From the NCBI RefSeq assembly GCF_002285495.1, contig NZ_CP016786.1:2060001-2124000 (forward strand): a DNA stretch of 64,000 nucleotides, in the 5' to 3' direction. The DNA is from Clostridium isatidis (GTDB taxonomy: Bacteria > Bacillota > Clostridia > Clostridiales > Clostridiaceae). Position 1 is the first letter of the stretch. Each line of letters opens with the position of its first letter. Positions 8,786 to 17,724 of this stretch are shown in pieces. Position numbers and translations under genes: made by a program. Under the pieces are notes generated by a model. It was given only the letters and a program-made list of their open reading frames with translations, had not been told where the DNA came from and did no database searches.

Positions 8786-10393
8786 CTAATTTAACCCTTC
8801 AAAATAATTTTTTATTATATCCTTTAAACTTTCTGGAAGATTACTATTATTCGTTCCTTCTAAAGCACTATTTGTATAATCTCCAATTACTTTTTCATAA
8901 TCTACTTTACTTCCATCTAAATTAAAACCATTTTTACTTTCAACAGTTTGAGAATTACCATTTTGATTTTTATTTCCAGTTAAATTTTCATCATTTCCGC
9001 CCTTTCTTCCTGGTATAAAAACCTTTTCCCCTGTCTTATTATCTATATCATTTTCCTTTCCTTCAGAACTTCCCATATTCCAGCCTTGGCCTCCACCAGA
9101 ACCTTGCCCTGGTTGTTGTCCATTACCATTACCGTTGCCATTTCCATCTCCTTGGCCTTCACCATCTCCATCTCCATTACCATTTCCCTCGCCTTGACTT
9201 TCGCCATTATTTCCTTCATCCCCTTGATTTCCACCCTGATTATTGCTGCCTTCATTCCCTTCATTATCATTACTGCTGCTTCCATCAGCATCTTTTTGAG
9301 TATTTTCTATAGCTTCTTTCAAATCATCTTCATCAAGTTCACCATTTAAAACTGATTTTGATGCTTCTTCAAGGGATTTTTTCAAATCTTCATCATCTAC
9401 TGAGTTAGCTGCTTTGGCCAAGGATTTTGATAAAGCATTTAATTCGCTGCTGCTCATATCCTTTAATGAAGACTTTAAATTTGCAAGAGCCTTTTCTAAT
9501 TTTTCCTTATCACCAGATAAAATAGCTTCCGATAAATCTTTCATTGCTTTGTTTTTGATAAGCTCATTTGTAAGCCTATTTATATCATTTCTTGCATTTT
9601 CTTGTTTTTCTTTATTGTATTCCTCTAATAAATTTTTCCTTGTATTTTTAATAGCTTCCTTACTTTTTTCATTGTCCTTATTTTTTTCAGCTTCTTTAAG
9701 CTTTAATTCCATTCTCTCTAAAACTTTATCTAATTCTTTTTTGTCTTTACTATCTTTAATTTCCTTTTTTGCATCTTCTAATATTTTTTTAAGCTCTTCT
9801 TTTTCTTCTTTACTTAGTTCTTTTATTTTTTCAATATTCTTTTTTTCTTCCTCAACCTTTTTAACAAAGTCCTCCTGAGTTTTATCAAATTTACGAATTA
9901 TATCTGCTTCCTTAGCCGCTTCAGTCTTTATTGTTGTAGTTAATAAACATAGACATATAACTCCTAAAACTAATAAAAGCTGTTTTTTATCAATTTTAAT
10001 TTTAAGCTTTTCTTTTAAATTAAAATTTTTAATATGCTTTAATGTATCTTCTTTTTGAGCTCTAGAAATATTATCATCTTCATTAATAAGCTCTAAAGAA
10101 GTTATAAGTCTTTCTTTTAAGCCCTTAGAATCTACGATTAAAGCAACCTTTTTATTATTTGGACTTAAATAAAATCCAACAATTAAAATTGCAATTAAAC
10201 CAAATAATCCAATAAAAGAACTTACTTTATAAACCCCTGGAAAAATAATGAATAATGATAAAAGAAGTAGACTTAAAACTAAGGATAGCAGATATTTTAT
10301 AGCTACTAATCCAAAGTTTAATATAAATTCTGCCTTTATCCTTCTAGATGCTTTTTTTATAAAGCTTAAAATTTCTTTATTCAAAGAATTCAT
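8786..10393 (-). CDS. Membrane-anchored coiled-coil protein with acidic Gly/Asn-rich region
   Basis: 535 residues, no family recognised with certainty. Two N-terminal membrane segments (about 28-52 and 56-73) and a third near 138-153 are followed by a long charged coiled coil (about 160-330) rich in Lys and Glu. Residues about 365-450 are low-complexity Gly/Asn/Asp/Glu/Gln, including runs of alternating GN and GD. The C-terminal 80 residues look folded. It lies between the ABC permease and moxR with gaps of 4 and 11 bases, so it belongs to the same unit; a scaffold or cell-wall-spanning tether is a guess. The alternate-frame ORFs over the low-complexity part are shadows. Confidence 0.7.
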   Translation of the reverse strand: MNSLNKEILSFIKKASRRIKAEFILNFGLVAIKYLLSLVLSLLLLSLFIIFPGVYKVSSFIGLFGLIAILIVGFYLSPNNKKVALIVDSKGLKERLITSLELINEDDNISRAQKEDTLKHIKNFNLKEKLKIKIDKKQLLLVLGVICLCLLTTTIKTEAAKEADIIRKFDKTQEDFVKKVEEEKKNIEKIKELSKEEKEELKKILEDAKKEIKDSKDKKELDKVLERMELKLKEAEKNKDNEKSKEAIKNTRKNLLEEYNKEKQENARNDINRLTNELIKNKAMKDLSEAILSGDKEKLEKALANLKSSLKDMSSSELNALSKSLAKAANSVDDEDLKKSLEEASKSVLNGELDEDDLKEAIENTQKDADGSSSNDNEGNEGSNNQGGNQGDEGNNGESQGEGNGNGDGDGEGQGDGNGNGNGNGQQPGQGSGGGQGWNMGSSEGKENDIDNKTGEKVFIPGRKGGNDENLTGNKNQNGNSQTVESKNGFNLDGSKVDYEKVIGDYTNSALEGTNNSNLPESLKDIIKNYFEGLN

Positions 10394-10397
10394 TCCT

Positions 10398-11270
10398 TTA
10401 CTCCTTTAATTTCTTACTTTTTCTTTTAACTCTTTCTTTTTTTAAAGGATTTAACTTTACAGAAGCAAGATATAAAAATATAGCTGAAAGTACTAATTGT
10501 ATACCAATAGAAATATATTCTGTATATGATGAAATACCACTATATTGGAAAAAATAAAATATTGTCTCTCTTGCTCCTAATTGATTTGATAATAAACTAA
10601 TAAAACCTGTAACAGGACTTAAATAGATAATTGGATTTACTTTAATATTGGGATTCATATAATTATTTCTCATTGAAAACATAAATAAAATATAAGCAAT
10701 TATAAGAATTCCAATATAGATAAATAATACTAAAAAATATGTTATTGTAGTTGAAACCTTTGAGGTTTTTGCATAAGTAGAAATAAGCATTCCTATAGCT
10801 CCTACAAAGATTGTATTAACAATGAAAAATCCAGCAAGTTCCAATATATTTACTATGCTTACCCCACCAATCAATGAACATATTCCATAGAGGGGAATAG
10901 TACAGATAATTAACATCACTACTTTAAGTGAAGAAGAAAGTAACTTTCCTATTATTATTTGAAATGGAGTTAATTTTGTAGATAACAATATATCTAATGT
11001 TTGTTTTTCCCTTTCTGATGATATTGCACTTGATGTTAATGAGGGAACCATAAATATTAAGAATATAGCTTGAACTATAGACATTAAAACATATAAGGTT
11101 GTAGTTGACTGCATATACAACCCATTTACATATATTTCGCTGGTAAAGCTTTTATAATATAAAACTACTCCAATTGAAACTACAACTATATAGAAAAATA
11201 ACATTAAAGTAAATCTTTTGTTTCTTACAGTAATTTTCGCCTCATTTCTAAGAACTGGATTGATTCTCAT
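10398..11270 (-). CDS. ABC-2 type transporter permease
   Basis: 290 residues with about six membrane segments, the first after a basic N-terminus (RNEAKITVRNKRF). The segment SSAISSEREKQTLDILLSTKLTPFQ (about 80-104) is the cytosolic coupling region seen in ABC-2 permeases of the GldF/NosY type. It overlaps the ATP-binding gene by one base (TAATG), which predicts coupled translation. It should form a homodimeric exporter with that ATPase; the substrate is unknown. A very basic C-terminus (KKERVKRKSKKLK) fits the cytoplasmic side. Confidence 0.9.
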   Translation of the reverse strand: MRINPVLRNEAKITVRNKRFTLMLFFYIVVVSIGVVLYYKSFTSEIYVNGLYMQSTTTLYVLMSIVQAIFLIFMVPSLTSSAISSEREKQTLDILLSTKLTPFQIIIGKLLSSSLKVVMLIICTIPLYGICSLIGGVSIVNILELAGFFIVNTIFVGAIGMLISTYAKTSKVSTTITYFLVLFIYIGILIIAYILFMFSMRNNYMNPNIKVNPIIYLSPVTGFISLLSNQLGARETIFYFFQYSGISSYTEYISIGIQLVLSAIFLYLASVKLNPLKKERVKRKSKKLKE

Positions 11271-12208
11271 TATTTTTCCCCTCCTTCACTACTTTTTTCT
11301 GTTATTTGTATAAACACATCTTCTAAATTTCCAGCAGCCTTAGTAAAGCTTATTACAGGTATATCTTTAACTACTAAAGATTTCAATAAATTCTTAGCTT
11401 CAATATCTCCTCCTATAATACTTACATTTATTTTATTTTCATCTGCTGAGATATTCTTTACATTTGGAGCTTCTTTTATTATTTTTATTGCTCTATCAAT
11501 TTCATCAATAACAGTTATAGTTACTGGTGCAGAACCTCTTGCTAGTAGACTAACCTCGTCAACTGTACCTTGGCAGACCATCTTGCCATTTTGAATTATT
11601 CCCACTTTTGAACATATTTCACCTAATTCAGATAATATATGAGAAGATATTATTATTGTTTTACCCATGGATTTTAAATTTTTTAATATTCCTTTCATTT
11701 CATATCTAGACTTTGGATCCATCCCAGAAGCCGGCTCATCTAAAATTAATAGTTCTGGATTGTGAACTAAACATCTTGCTAGACATAACCTTTGCTTCAT
11801 ACCTCTGGATAATCCATCTACATATGCATCATATTTATCTGAAAGATTTACAAGCTCTAATAAATCCATTGATAATTTTTTTGCTTCTTCCCCTACAATT
11901 CCATATATAGAAGCATAAAATTCTAAATACTCTATTGCCATTAAGTTATCATATACCCCAAAAAAGTCTGGCATATATCCTATTTTTTCTTTAAGAAGCT
12001 TATTTTCCTTTATAGCATCTATTCCATCAACATAAACCTCACCACTATCTGGGGATAAAAGACCTGATACAATCTTCATTGTAGTACTTTTTCCAGCTCC
12101 ATTTGGACCAATAAAACCAAATATTTCTCCCTTTTCTATCTCTAAATTTACTCCTTTTAATGCTTTAAATTTACCGTAGGATTTTTCAAGGTTCTTTATT
12201 ACTAACAT
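11270..12208 (-). CDS. ABC transporter ATP-binding protein (ABC-2 exporter)
   Basis: 312 residues. Walker A GPNGAGKS is at about 34-41, the signature LSRGMKQR at about 133-140, and Walker B LLILDEPASGMDP at about 153-165. The C-terminal extension of about 90 residues is typical of ABC-2 exporters of the NatA/GldA type. It overlaps its neighbours on both sides by a single base. RBS GGGGAGGG precedes the ATG. Confidence 0.95.
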   Translation of the reverse strand: MLVIKNLEKSYGKFKALKGVNLEIEKGEIFGFIGPNGAGKSTTMKIVSGLLSPDSGEVYVDGIDAIKENKLLKEKIGYMPDFFGVYDNLMAIEYLEFYASIYGIVGEEAKKLSMDLLELVNLSDKYDAYVDGLSRGMKQRLCLARCLVHNPELLILDEPASGMDPKSRYEMKGILKNLKSMGKTIIISSHILSELGEICSKVGIIQNGKMVCQGTVDEVSLLARGSAPVTITVIDEIDRAIKIIKEAPNVKNISADENKINVSIIGGDIEAKNLLKSLVVKDIPVISFTKAAGNLEDVFIQITEKSSEGGEK

Positions 12209-14595
12209 TATTTTTCCCTCCCCGTTACAGTGATTACAGGCATTCCTGTTTCTCCTTTATTCTCATTTATGGTTAATTTTATCTTTAAAGTATTATTTTC
12301 TAAATAATCATTAAGGTTATTTAGTTTTTCTGCTTTTGTACCAATAACAAACTTTTCATATTCACCAGTTTTATGATTGTAAACATAGGAATCTAAAGTA
12401 CTTTGCATATAATCATAGACCTGAATATTTCTTAGTCCTATTTCTGTAATTTCAAGATTACTATCAATATTATAATTTATAAAAACATCACCAGCACCAT
12501 AAAAAGAATTAGTTTGATTTTGATAATAAACATTTGAAGTGTAGGAATCCACTATTCCTTTAAAATATCCTTCTGGATAAGAAATAATTCCATCCTTTTT
12601 TACTAAATTCAAATCTACATCTTGTACTATTAAAGTGCTATCAAATTTAGAAACTGATTTATTATCAAAATTTAATTCATAGTCTATTGGCATATCTGTA
12701 ATTCCTATAAGCTTATAGCCCTCAAGATTTAATTCATAAGAAGCAACTTGAAATAATGTAGAATTTCTTATTATATTTTTGAACTCTTCTCCACTTGTAT
12801 CACCTTTTGAATTAAATCTAGTATTATAATATTTTTCAGCTAAGCTTCCTCCATAACCTTCTAATCCATATGCAACTTTTACGTTTAAATTTTCTATAGT
12901 CTTTTCTTCATCTTTTTTTAAGCTTCCAATCTCCCATATGCTATTATTTGATAGGAAAATTAAATTTCTTATATCATAACCAAGGGTATTTTTAATTGTT
13001 CCACTTAATTTATTACCATCTACAAAAAGATTATTTTCTATTCTATTAAATACTTGATTATTACTAGTAATTTTAAAAGATTTTATTTCCAATGCACTAT
13101 TATTGGCTAGTGAAAACTTTTTATTATTTCCCTCATAAACAGTTTTTAACCTTAAAACTTCTTTTTTAGTATCTTCCTCTGGATACATATAATAATCAGT
13201 ATTTATAGGAGTAAGAGAAAGGTTTAATGGATTATTTATCTCTAAATTATTTCTATACTTAGTTCCTATTCCTAAATATCCTAGCACTGATGATGTACTA
13301 TCTTTATTTATATGAACTATATTGTTTTGATTTAATACAACATCTTTAACTCTAGTAGAAGAGCCAACAATAAAGATGATTATTGTAAAAACAATTGAAG
13401 TAGCTGGCACAAAAATCCATGTTAAATCTCTCTTATTTAACTTTTTTAAAATATAATATAATACAAAACCTATAACAATTGCATATATGGCAACTATAAT
13501 AACTATTGTTTCAAAACTTACTATTTTTTCAATAGGAACTGTAGTAGTAATTTGACTTGTTCCATAATAACCAGGACCCATTTTGCCATTATTATTTCCA
13601 ACTAATCTTTTTTCAGACTTTTCTAAAATAACCTTAATAAATTCACTTGCCTTTGATGATGATATAAATGGTTCTAGTCCTAAATCAAAGGAAGTTATTA
13701 TTATCTCTCCTTTATCCCTCTTAATAGAATAAGCTAATGGAATATTATTAGCTTCAAGTATAACTTCTCCGCCTTCTATTACTAATGTTGAATTAATAAG
13801 ATTTATGTTTTCTCCAAAAAGATTTATACTTTCCTCTTTATAACCATTAGAGGTTATATTTAAAAATTCTTTATTAATATTTTTTATAGTTTTTCCTTCA
13901 TTAGCACCTGCAGATATTATTAAGGTACCACCATTGCTTACCCATTTGCTTAATGCATCATAATGCTCTTTTTTGAAATTTCCTAAATTATAATTATTTA
14001 TCAATATAATATCTAATCCATCTATATTTAAATAATTATCAAAAATAATATTTTCATCTAAATTTACATTTTCAATTGTCGTTGTAAAACCATAAGTTTT
14101 CATGTTTCCTTGATATATAACATTACTTATATATCCTAAAGCACTTCTATCTTCACTTAAAATTCCAAGTAAAAAATTATTATCATTGATTCTTCCCTTT
14201 GAAACCAATGCGCTTTTGGAAAATACAGTATTCTTCCCCTTGTTTAGATTAACCTTTATCTTAGCAGAATTTTCAGGAACAATAATAGGTATTGTTACCT
14301 TTTCACTTTTCCCTTTATTTACTGATATAGATTTAATAAAAGCATCGTATTTTCCAACTTCATTAGTGTCAGTTCTAATTTCAACCTCCCCAACAAAATC
14401 CTCCTGTTTACTTGTAACTTCAACTTGAACAGGAATATATTTATTAGCTTTAAACTTTCCATCTATTCCATAACTTATTTTTATTTCAAAACTCTCATCC
14501 TTTACATCAGCTTTAATAATATTTATATTTAATAATATTAAAGTTAATATAAATAAAAAAGTAGTTAATATCCTTTTCCTAAATAAATTCCCCAT
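12208..14595 (-). CDS. Exported membrane protein with amidotransferase-like domain, first gene of ABC/MoxR operon
   Basis: 795 residues. A signal peptide (about 8-29, hydrophobic, ending IIKAD) is followed by a beta-sandwich-like part (about 33-130), a region resembling a class I amidotransferase fold (about 141-230, with ILINNYNLG and GGTLIISAGA), then two close membrane helices (about 362-383 and 392-411) and a large second extracellular part (about 415-795). The layout recalls GldG-like or DUF4350-type components of ABC systems, but I do not recognise a named family. It is the first gene of the unit, with GAGGAGGAATAATA before the ATG and one base of overlap with the ATPase gene. Confidence 0.75.
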   Translation of the reverse strand: MGNLFRKRILTTFLFILTLILLNINIIKADVKDESFEIKISYGIDGKFKANKYIPVQVEVTSKQEDFVGEVEIRTDTNEVGKYDAFIKSISVNKGKSEKVTIPIIVPENSAKIKVNLNKGKNTVFSKSALVSKGRINDNNFLLGILSEDRSALGYISNVIYQGNMKTYGFTTTIENVNLDENIIFDNYLNIDGLDIILINNYNLGNFKKEHYDALSKWVSNGGTLIISAGANEGKTIKNINKEFLNITSNGYKEESINLFGENINLINSTLVIEGGEVILEANNIPLAYSIKRDKGEIIITSFDLGLEPFISSSKASEFIKVILEKSEKRLVGNNNGKMGPGYYGTSQITTTVPIEKIVSFETIVIIVAIYAIVIGFVLYYILKKLNKRDLTWIFVPATSIVFTIIIFIVGSSTRVKDVVLNQNNIVHINKDSTSSVLGYLGIGTKYRNNLEINNPLNLSLTPINTDYYMYPEEDTKKEVLRLKTVYEGNNKKFSLANNSALEIKSFKITSNNQVFNRIENNLFVDGNKLSGTIKNTLGYDIRNLIFLSNNSIWEIGSLKKDEEKTIENLNVKVAYGLEGYGGSLAEKYYNTRFNSKGDTSGEEFKNIIRNSTLFQVASYELNLEGYKLIGITDMPIDYELNFDNKSVSKFDSTLIVQDVDLNLVKKDGIISYPEGYFKGIVDSYTSNVYYQNQTNSFYGAGDVFINYNIDSNLEITEIGLRNIQVYDYMQSTLDSYVYNHKTGEYEKFVIGTKAEKLNNLNDYLENNTLKIKLTINENKGETGMPVITVTGREK

Positions 14596-14710
14596 TATTA
14601 TTCCTCCTCTAAATTTACATATTTTCCTATTTTTATATTGATAGTATACCGAATTCTAATAAATAACATCTTAATAATTTCTTAAGATTATATTATTTTA
14701 GAAAAGTTAT

Positions 14711-14754
14711 AAAAAAACTCTTTACTATAAATCATCAAGCCTATAGTAAAGAGT
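14711..14754 (-). terminator. Terminator of mgsA
   Basis: A 13-bp perfect stem (14717-14729 with 14742-14754, sequence ACTCTTTACTATA) is followed on the minus strand by a run of U (complement of 14711-14717). It separates mgsA from the operon that starts at 14595. Confidence 0.9.
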
Positions 14755-14807
14755 CATTTACAAATCTATATTTATAATTTTCTATTCTCTGTAAATTATC
14801 CTAAATT

Positions 14808-14838
14808 GTACATTTTACATTATGAATTTTGAATTGCG
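14808..14838. repeat. Intergenic repeat of the TGTACATTTTACATT type
   Basis: Matches in style patches at 43248-43274 and 59445-59478: runs of ATGTACA, ATTTACA and GAATTT separated by a few bases. The function is unknown; it may be a decayed mobile or slipped-strand repeat. Confidence 0.4.
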
Positions 14839-14846
14839 CTATTTAT

Positions 14847-15317
14847 TTACAACACTTTCGCTCTATCTATTATGTTCTTATTATAATCTATAACCTTATG
14901 TTCATATTCTTCATCCATATATTTAGAATTTATAATAAAATCCGCAGTAGCAACATTGTTTGCAATTGGAATATCATAAACCTGTGCAATTCTTAACAGT
15001 GCTTTTACATCAGGATCATGAGGCTGAGCTAATAATGGATCTGAAAAGAATACTACAAAGTCAATATCTCCTTCAACAATTTTTGCCCCTACTTGTTGAT
15101 CTCCACCTAAAGGTCCACTGCTATATCCTTTTACATCTAAATTTGTTCTCTCAGATATCATTCTTGCAGTTGTACCTGTTCCACAAAGATTATGCTTTTC
15201 TAAAATACTTTTATTTCTATCGCACCATTGTATTATTTCTTCTTTTTTACCATCATGAGCAATTAAAGCTATATTTTTTCTTTTTTTAATTGTTCTCAGC
15301 ATATAGTTATTTCCCAA
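14847..15317 (-). CDS. mgsA: Methylglyoxal synthase
   Basis: Converts dihydroxyacetone phosphate to methylglyoxal and phosphate, a bypass of lower glycolysis used when phosphate is short. 156 residues. The family motifs are intact: IALIAHDGKKEEI near the N-terminus, GTTAR (phosphate-binding), SGPLGGDQQ and FFSDPL with the catalytic aspartate of GGD, and QPHDPDV. Start choice: the GTG at 15326 is part of the Shine-Dalgarno AGGGGTGA, so the in-frame TTG at 15317 (8 bases from AGGGG) is preferred; an ATG at 15302 is also possible. It is a single-gene unit with its own terminator. Confidence 0.93.
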   Translation of the reverse strand: MGNNYMLRTIKKRKNIALIAHDGKKEEIIQWCDRNKSILEKHNLCGTGTTARMISERTNLDVKGYSSGPLGGDQQVGAKIVEGDIDFVVFFSDPLLAQPHDPDVKALLRIAQVYDIPIANNVATADFIINSKYMDEEYEHKVIDYNKNIIDRAKVL

Positions 15318-15383
15318 ATAAATCACCCCTCATATCTATTATACAAGAATAAGCTCCCTAGGACAACGTTTACTATAATAGCA

Positions 15384-15421
15384 AAAAAAGTTCTTTTCTA
15401 AAAATAGAATAGAACTTTTTT
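15384..15421. terminator. Terminator of the papain-like gene
   Basis: A 17-base stem with one mismatch (15384-15400 with 15405-15421, AAAAAAGTTCTTTTCTA arm, AAAA loop). It ends in U runs on either strand. It lies 25 bases after the stop codon of the minus-strand gene at 15446. Confidence 0.8.
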
Positions 15422-15445
15422 AAATAACTTATAAAAGTTATCTTA

Positions 15446-16033
15446 TCAAGATATTACTTTTATATGACTTTTTATCATTTCTTTAATACTAAATCTATTA
15501 TTTAAAGGCTTTATTTCTCTTAAGTTTCCTTCGTAAATTATCTTTCCATTAACCTTTAATAAATCCTGTGGCTTGACTAGATTTCTTGGCATATTTAAAT
15601 CTACTATTCCACTTTCCTTCAAAATATAATATACAAATTCTGAGCATAAAAATCTATTTTCTATTGTTACAGGCTTATTTAATAGATTGTATATTAATCC
15701 TCTGTAATTATATTTATATTTGTCACTATTATTAATAAAGCCTTCTAATAATGTTTTTGCCTTTTCATACTGCTCCTTTGATACTTCAACTTCAATTATT
15801 GTACCAGGCAAAATTTCATTAAATCTATATATTCCTTCATTTATATCTTCCTTTTTAAACCTTCCTATAAAAGGATTATAAGTATTCCTTCTAGCAAAAC
15901 TATACATATTATCAAGTTCCTTGTCTAAAGAAATTGCTGCATGTGTATATTCATCATTTGTCATCATATGAATAAGATTTGATATTGCAGTATTTGTTCT
16001 TGTTAACACTATATATAAATAATTTTTACCCAT
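15446..16033 (-). CDS. Permuted papain-like (YiiX/NlpC-P60-type) hydrolase
   Basis: 195 residues. The catalytic histidine appears first (YTHAAIS, about 29-35) and the cysteine late (RFLCSEFVYYIL, about 126-137), the order of circularly permuted NlpC/P60 (YiiX/YebB-like) enzymes. These are thiol hydrolases acting on lipids or peptides. No signal peptide is seen; the N-terminus YLYIVLTRTNTAISNL is the first strand of the fold. The ATG follows GGGGGATTAATT. Stand-alone gene. The substrate is unknown. Confidence 0.72.
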   Translation of the reverse strand: MGKNYLYIVLTRTNTAISNLIHMMTNDEYTHAAISLDKELDNMYSFARRNTYNPFIGRFKKEDINEGIYRFNEILPGTIIEVEVSKEQYEKAKTLLEGFINNSDKYKYNYRGLIYNLLNKPVTIENRFLCSEFVYYILKESGIVDLNMPRNLVKPQDLLKVNGKIIYEGNLREIKPLNNRFSIKEMIKSHIKVIS

Positions 16034-16247
16034 AATTAATCCCCCGTAGTTATATTATCTAAATATCTGCCCTTATGGCATTAAAGTTTTGTATCCCCTT
16101 TGAAGGATAAGTTATTGTTATCTGTCCTTATTTATATACTTATTATGAACTATGGAACTTAAATGCTAATGAAGGAATTCTTAAGAAAATCTTAAAAATT
16201 TAATTATTTTCAATAAAATCAAACTTATCATTATGTATCAATAATAA

Positions 16248-17609
16248 TTAAGCATATTCTTTATTCTTTTTCAATATTATTCTACTACTAAATACCCCTA
16301 TAATAAAGCCTAAAAATGCTGGTAATAGCCAGCCAAATCCATAATTAAAAGCTGGAATATATAAATGAGCAAATTCTATAAGTTCTTTTATAATTGTGTT
16401 TCCTTTTAAATTATCTGGTAATGCTTGTAATAAATCAAAAATAGCTGCAATAAAAGTAAATCCAGTTGTCCAACTATAAATATATTTATCTTTACCTATT
16501 ACTGGATTTAATAAAGCTAATAATATTAAAGTGATTGCTAAAGGATAAAGGAACATTAAAACAGGTATAGATAACTGAATTATATTAGTTAATCCAAAAT
16601 TAGCAATTGTAAATGAAAATAAAGTAAATATAATTGCATAGCTTCTATAAGAAATTGAATTAGAGAATAATTTACTAAACATTTCAGAACATGAAGTTAT
16701 TAAACCTATTGCAGTTTTTAAACAAGCAGCTGTTACAATTCCTGCTAGTAATACTTGACCTATGATTCCAAAATAATGATTGCTAACCATAGACAAAATA
16801 ATCCCACCATTATCTGCACTACTAACACTACCTAAACTTGTTACTCCTAAATATGCTAAGGAAGAATAAATGATTGCCATTCCTACACTAGCAACAATTC
16901 CTGATTTACAAGTTTCTAAAGCGATCGAATTAGAATTCTTTATACCTAATTTTTTAACATTTGAAACTATAACTATTGCAAAAGCTAAAGAAGCTAAAGC
17001 ATCCATTGTATTATAACCATCTAATATACCAGTAAATAATGGCTTAGATATGTAGTTTCCTTGAGCCGCAAAAGAACTTGCTTCTCCCATTGGATTAACA
17101 AATACAGCTATTAATAAAATTGATAATAATACTAAAAATATTGGATTAAGATATTTACCAATCCAATCTATAATTCTTCCTGGTCTTAAGGAATAGTAAA
17201 GAGTTAATGCAAAAAATATCAAAGAAAATAATAATAATGCTATTTTTATATATTCTTCAGATATAAAAGGGCGAATTCCAACTTCAAAAGCTACAGTAGC
17301 TGTACGAGGAATTGCAAATAAAGGTCCAATTGTTAAATATAAGGCACAGGTAAAAAAGGTTGAATACCAAGAACTAACAGGTTTAGCCATATCATATAAA
17401 CTTTCACTCTTCGATATTGCTGAAGCTATAATTCCTAACATAGGCAGTCCTACCCCTGTTAATAAAAATCCAATTGTTGCTGACAAAGTATTACTTCCAG
17501 CTAATTGCCCCATTTGTACTGGAAAAATTAAATTGCCTGCTCCAAAAAATAATCCAAATAGTAAGGATCCTACAAGTAAATTTTGCTTAATTGTTAATTT
17601 TTCTCTCAT
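16248..17609 (-). CDS. brnQ: Branched-chain amino acid transporter BrnQ (LIVCS family)
   Basis: Na+- or H+-coupled uptake of leucine, isoleucine and valine. 453 residues with about 12 membrane segments. The N-terminal segment LLVGSLLFGLFFGAGNLIFPVQMGQLAG and the following GFLLTGVGLPMLGI are diagnostic of BrnQ. The ATG follows AAAGGAGGCTGTAAA, and a sigma-A promoter lies 28-56 bases upstream. Monocistronic, transcribed from just downstream of the ATP synthase terminator. The sodium-type ATPase next door would supply a Na+ gradient that could drive it. Confidence 0.96.
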   Translation of the reverse strand: MREKLTIKQNLLVGSLLFGLFFGAGNLIFPVQMGQLAGSNTLSATIGFLLTGVGLPMLGIIASAISKSESLYDMAKPVSSWYSTFFTCALYLTIGPLFAIPRTATVAFEVGIRPFISEEYIKIALLLFSLIFFALTLYYSLRPGRIIDWIGKYLNPIFLVLLSILLIAVFVNPMGEASSFAAQGNYISKPLFTGILDGYNTMDALASLAFAIVIVSNVKKLGIKNSNSIALETCKSGIVASVGMAIIYSSLAYLGVTSLGSVSSADNGGIILSMVSNHYFGIIGQVLLAGIVTAACLKTAIGLITSCSEMFSKLFSNSISYRSYAIIFTLFSFTIANFGLTNIIQLSIPVLMFLYPLAITLILLALLNPVIGKDKYIYSWTTGFTFIAAIFDLLQALPDNLKGNTIIKELIEFAHLYIPAFNYGFGWLLPAFLGFIIGVFSSRIILKKNKEYA

Positions 17610-17636
17610 TTTACAGCCTCCTTTGTTATTTTTTAC

Positions 17637-17665
17637 ATTATAATATAAATATTTTCTTTAGTAAA
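17637..17665 (-). promoter_or_regulatory. Sigma-A promoter of brnQ
   Basis: On the minus strand TTTACT (17660-17665), a 17-base spacer and a perfect TATAAT (17637-17642). Predicted transcription starts near 17630, giving a leader of about 20 bases, too short for a T-box or leader peptide. Confidence 0.65.
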
Positions 17666-17691
17666 ATATTTTTTATATATTAAGAATAGAA

Positions 17692-17724
17692 AAAATAAGG
17701 GCTACCCTGAGGAGCCCTTATTTT
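17692..17724 (-). terminator. Terminator of the A/V-ATPase operon
   Basis: AAAATAAGGGCT (17692-17703) pairs with AGCCCTTATTTT (17713-17724). The stem starts within the stop codon of the last gene (subunit D) and ends in U-rich sequence on the minus strand. Confidence 0.85.

Noticed and set aside
9043..9300. Minisatellite-like DNA (CCATTACCATTTCC-type units) with alternate-frame ORFs on both strands
   Set aside because: It encodes the Gly/Asn-rich part of the coiled-coil protein, and the extra ORFs are shadows of that low-complexity coding sequence; not a CRISPR or independent genes.
17610..17690. T-box or amino-acid riboswitch ahead of brnQ
   Set aside because: The predicted leader is about 20 bases, too short for any such element.
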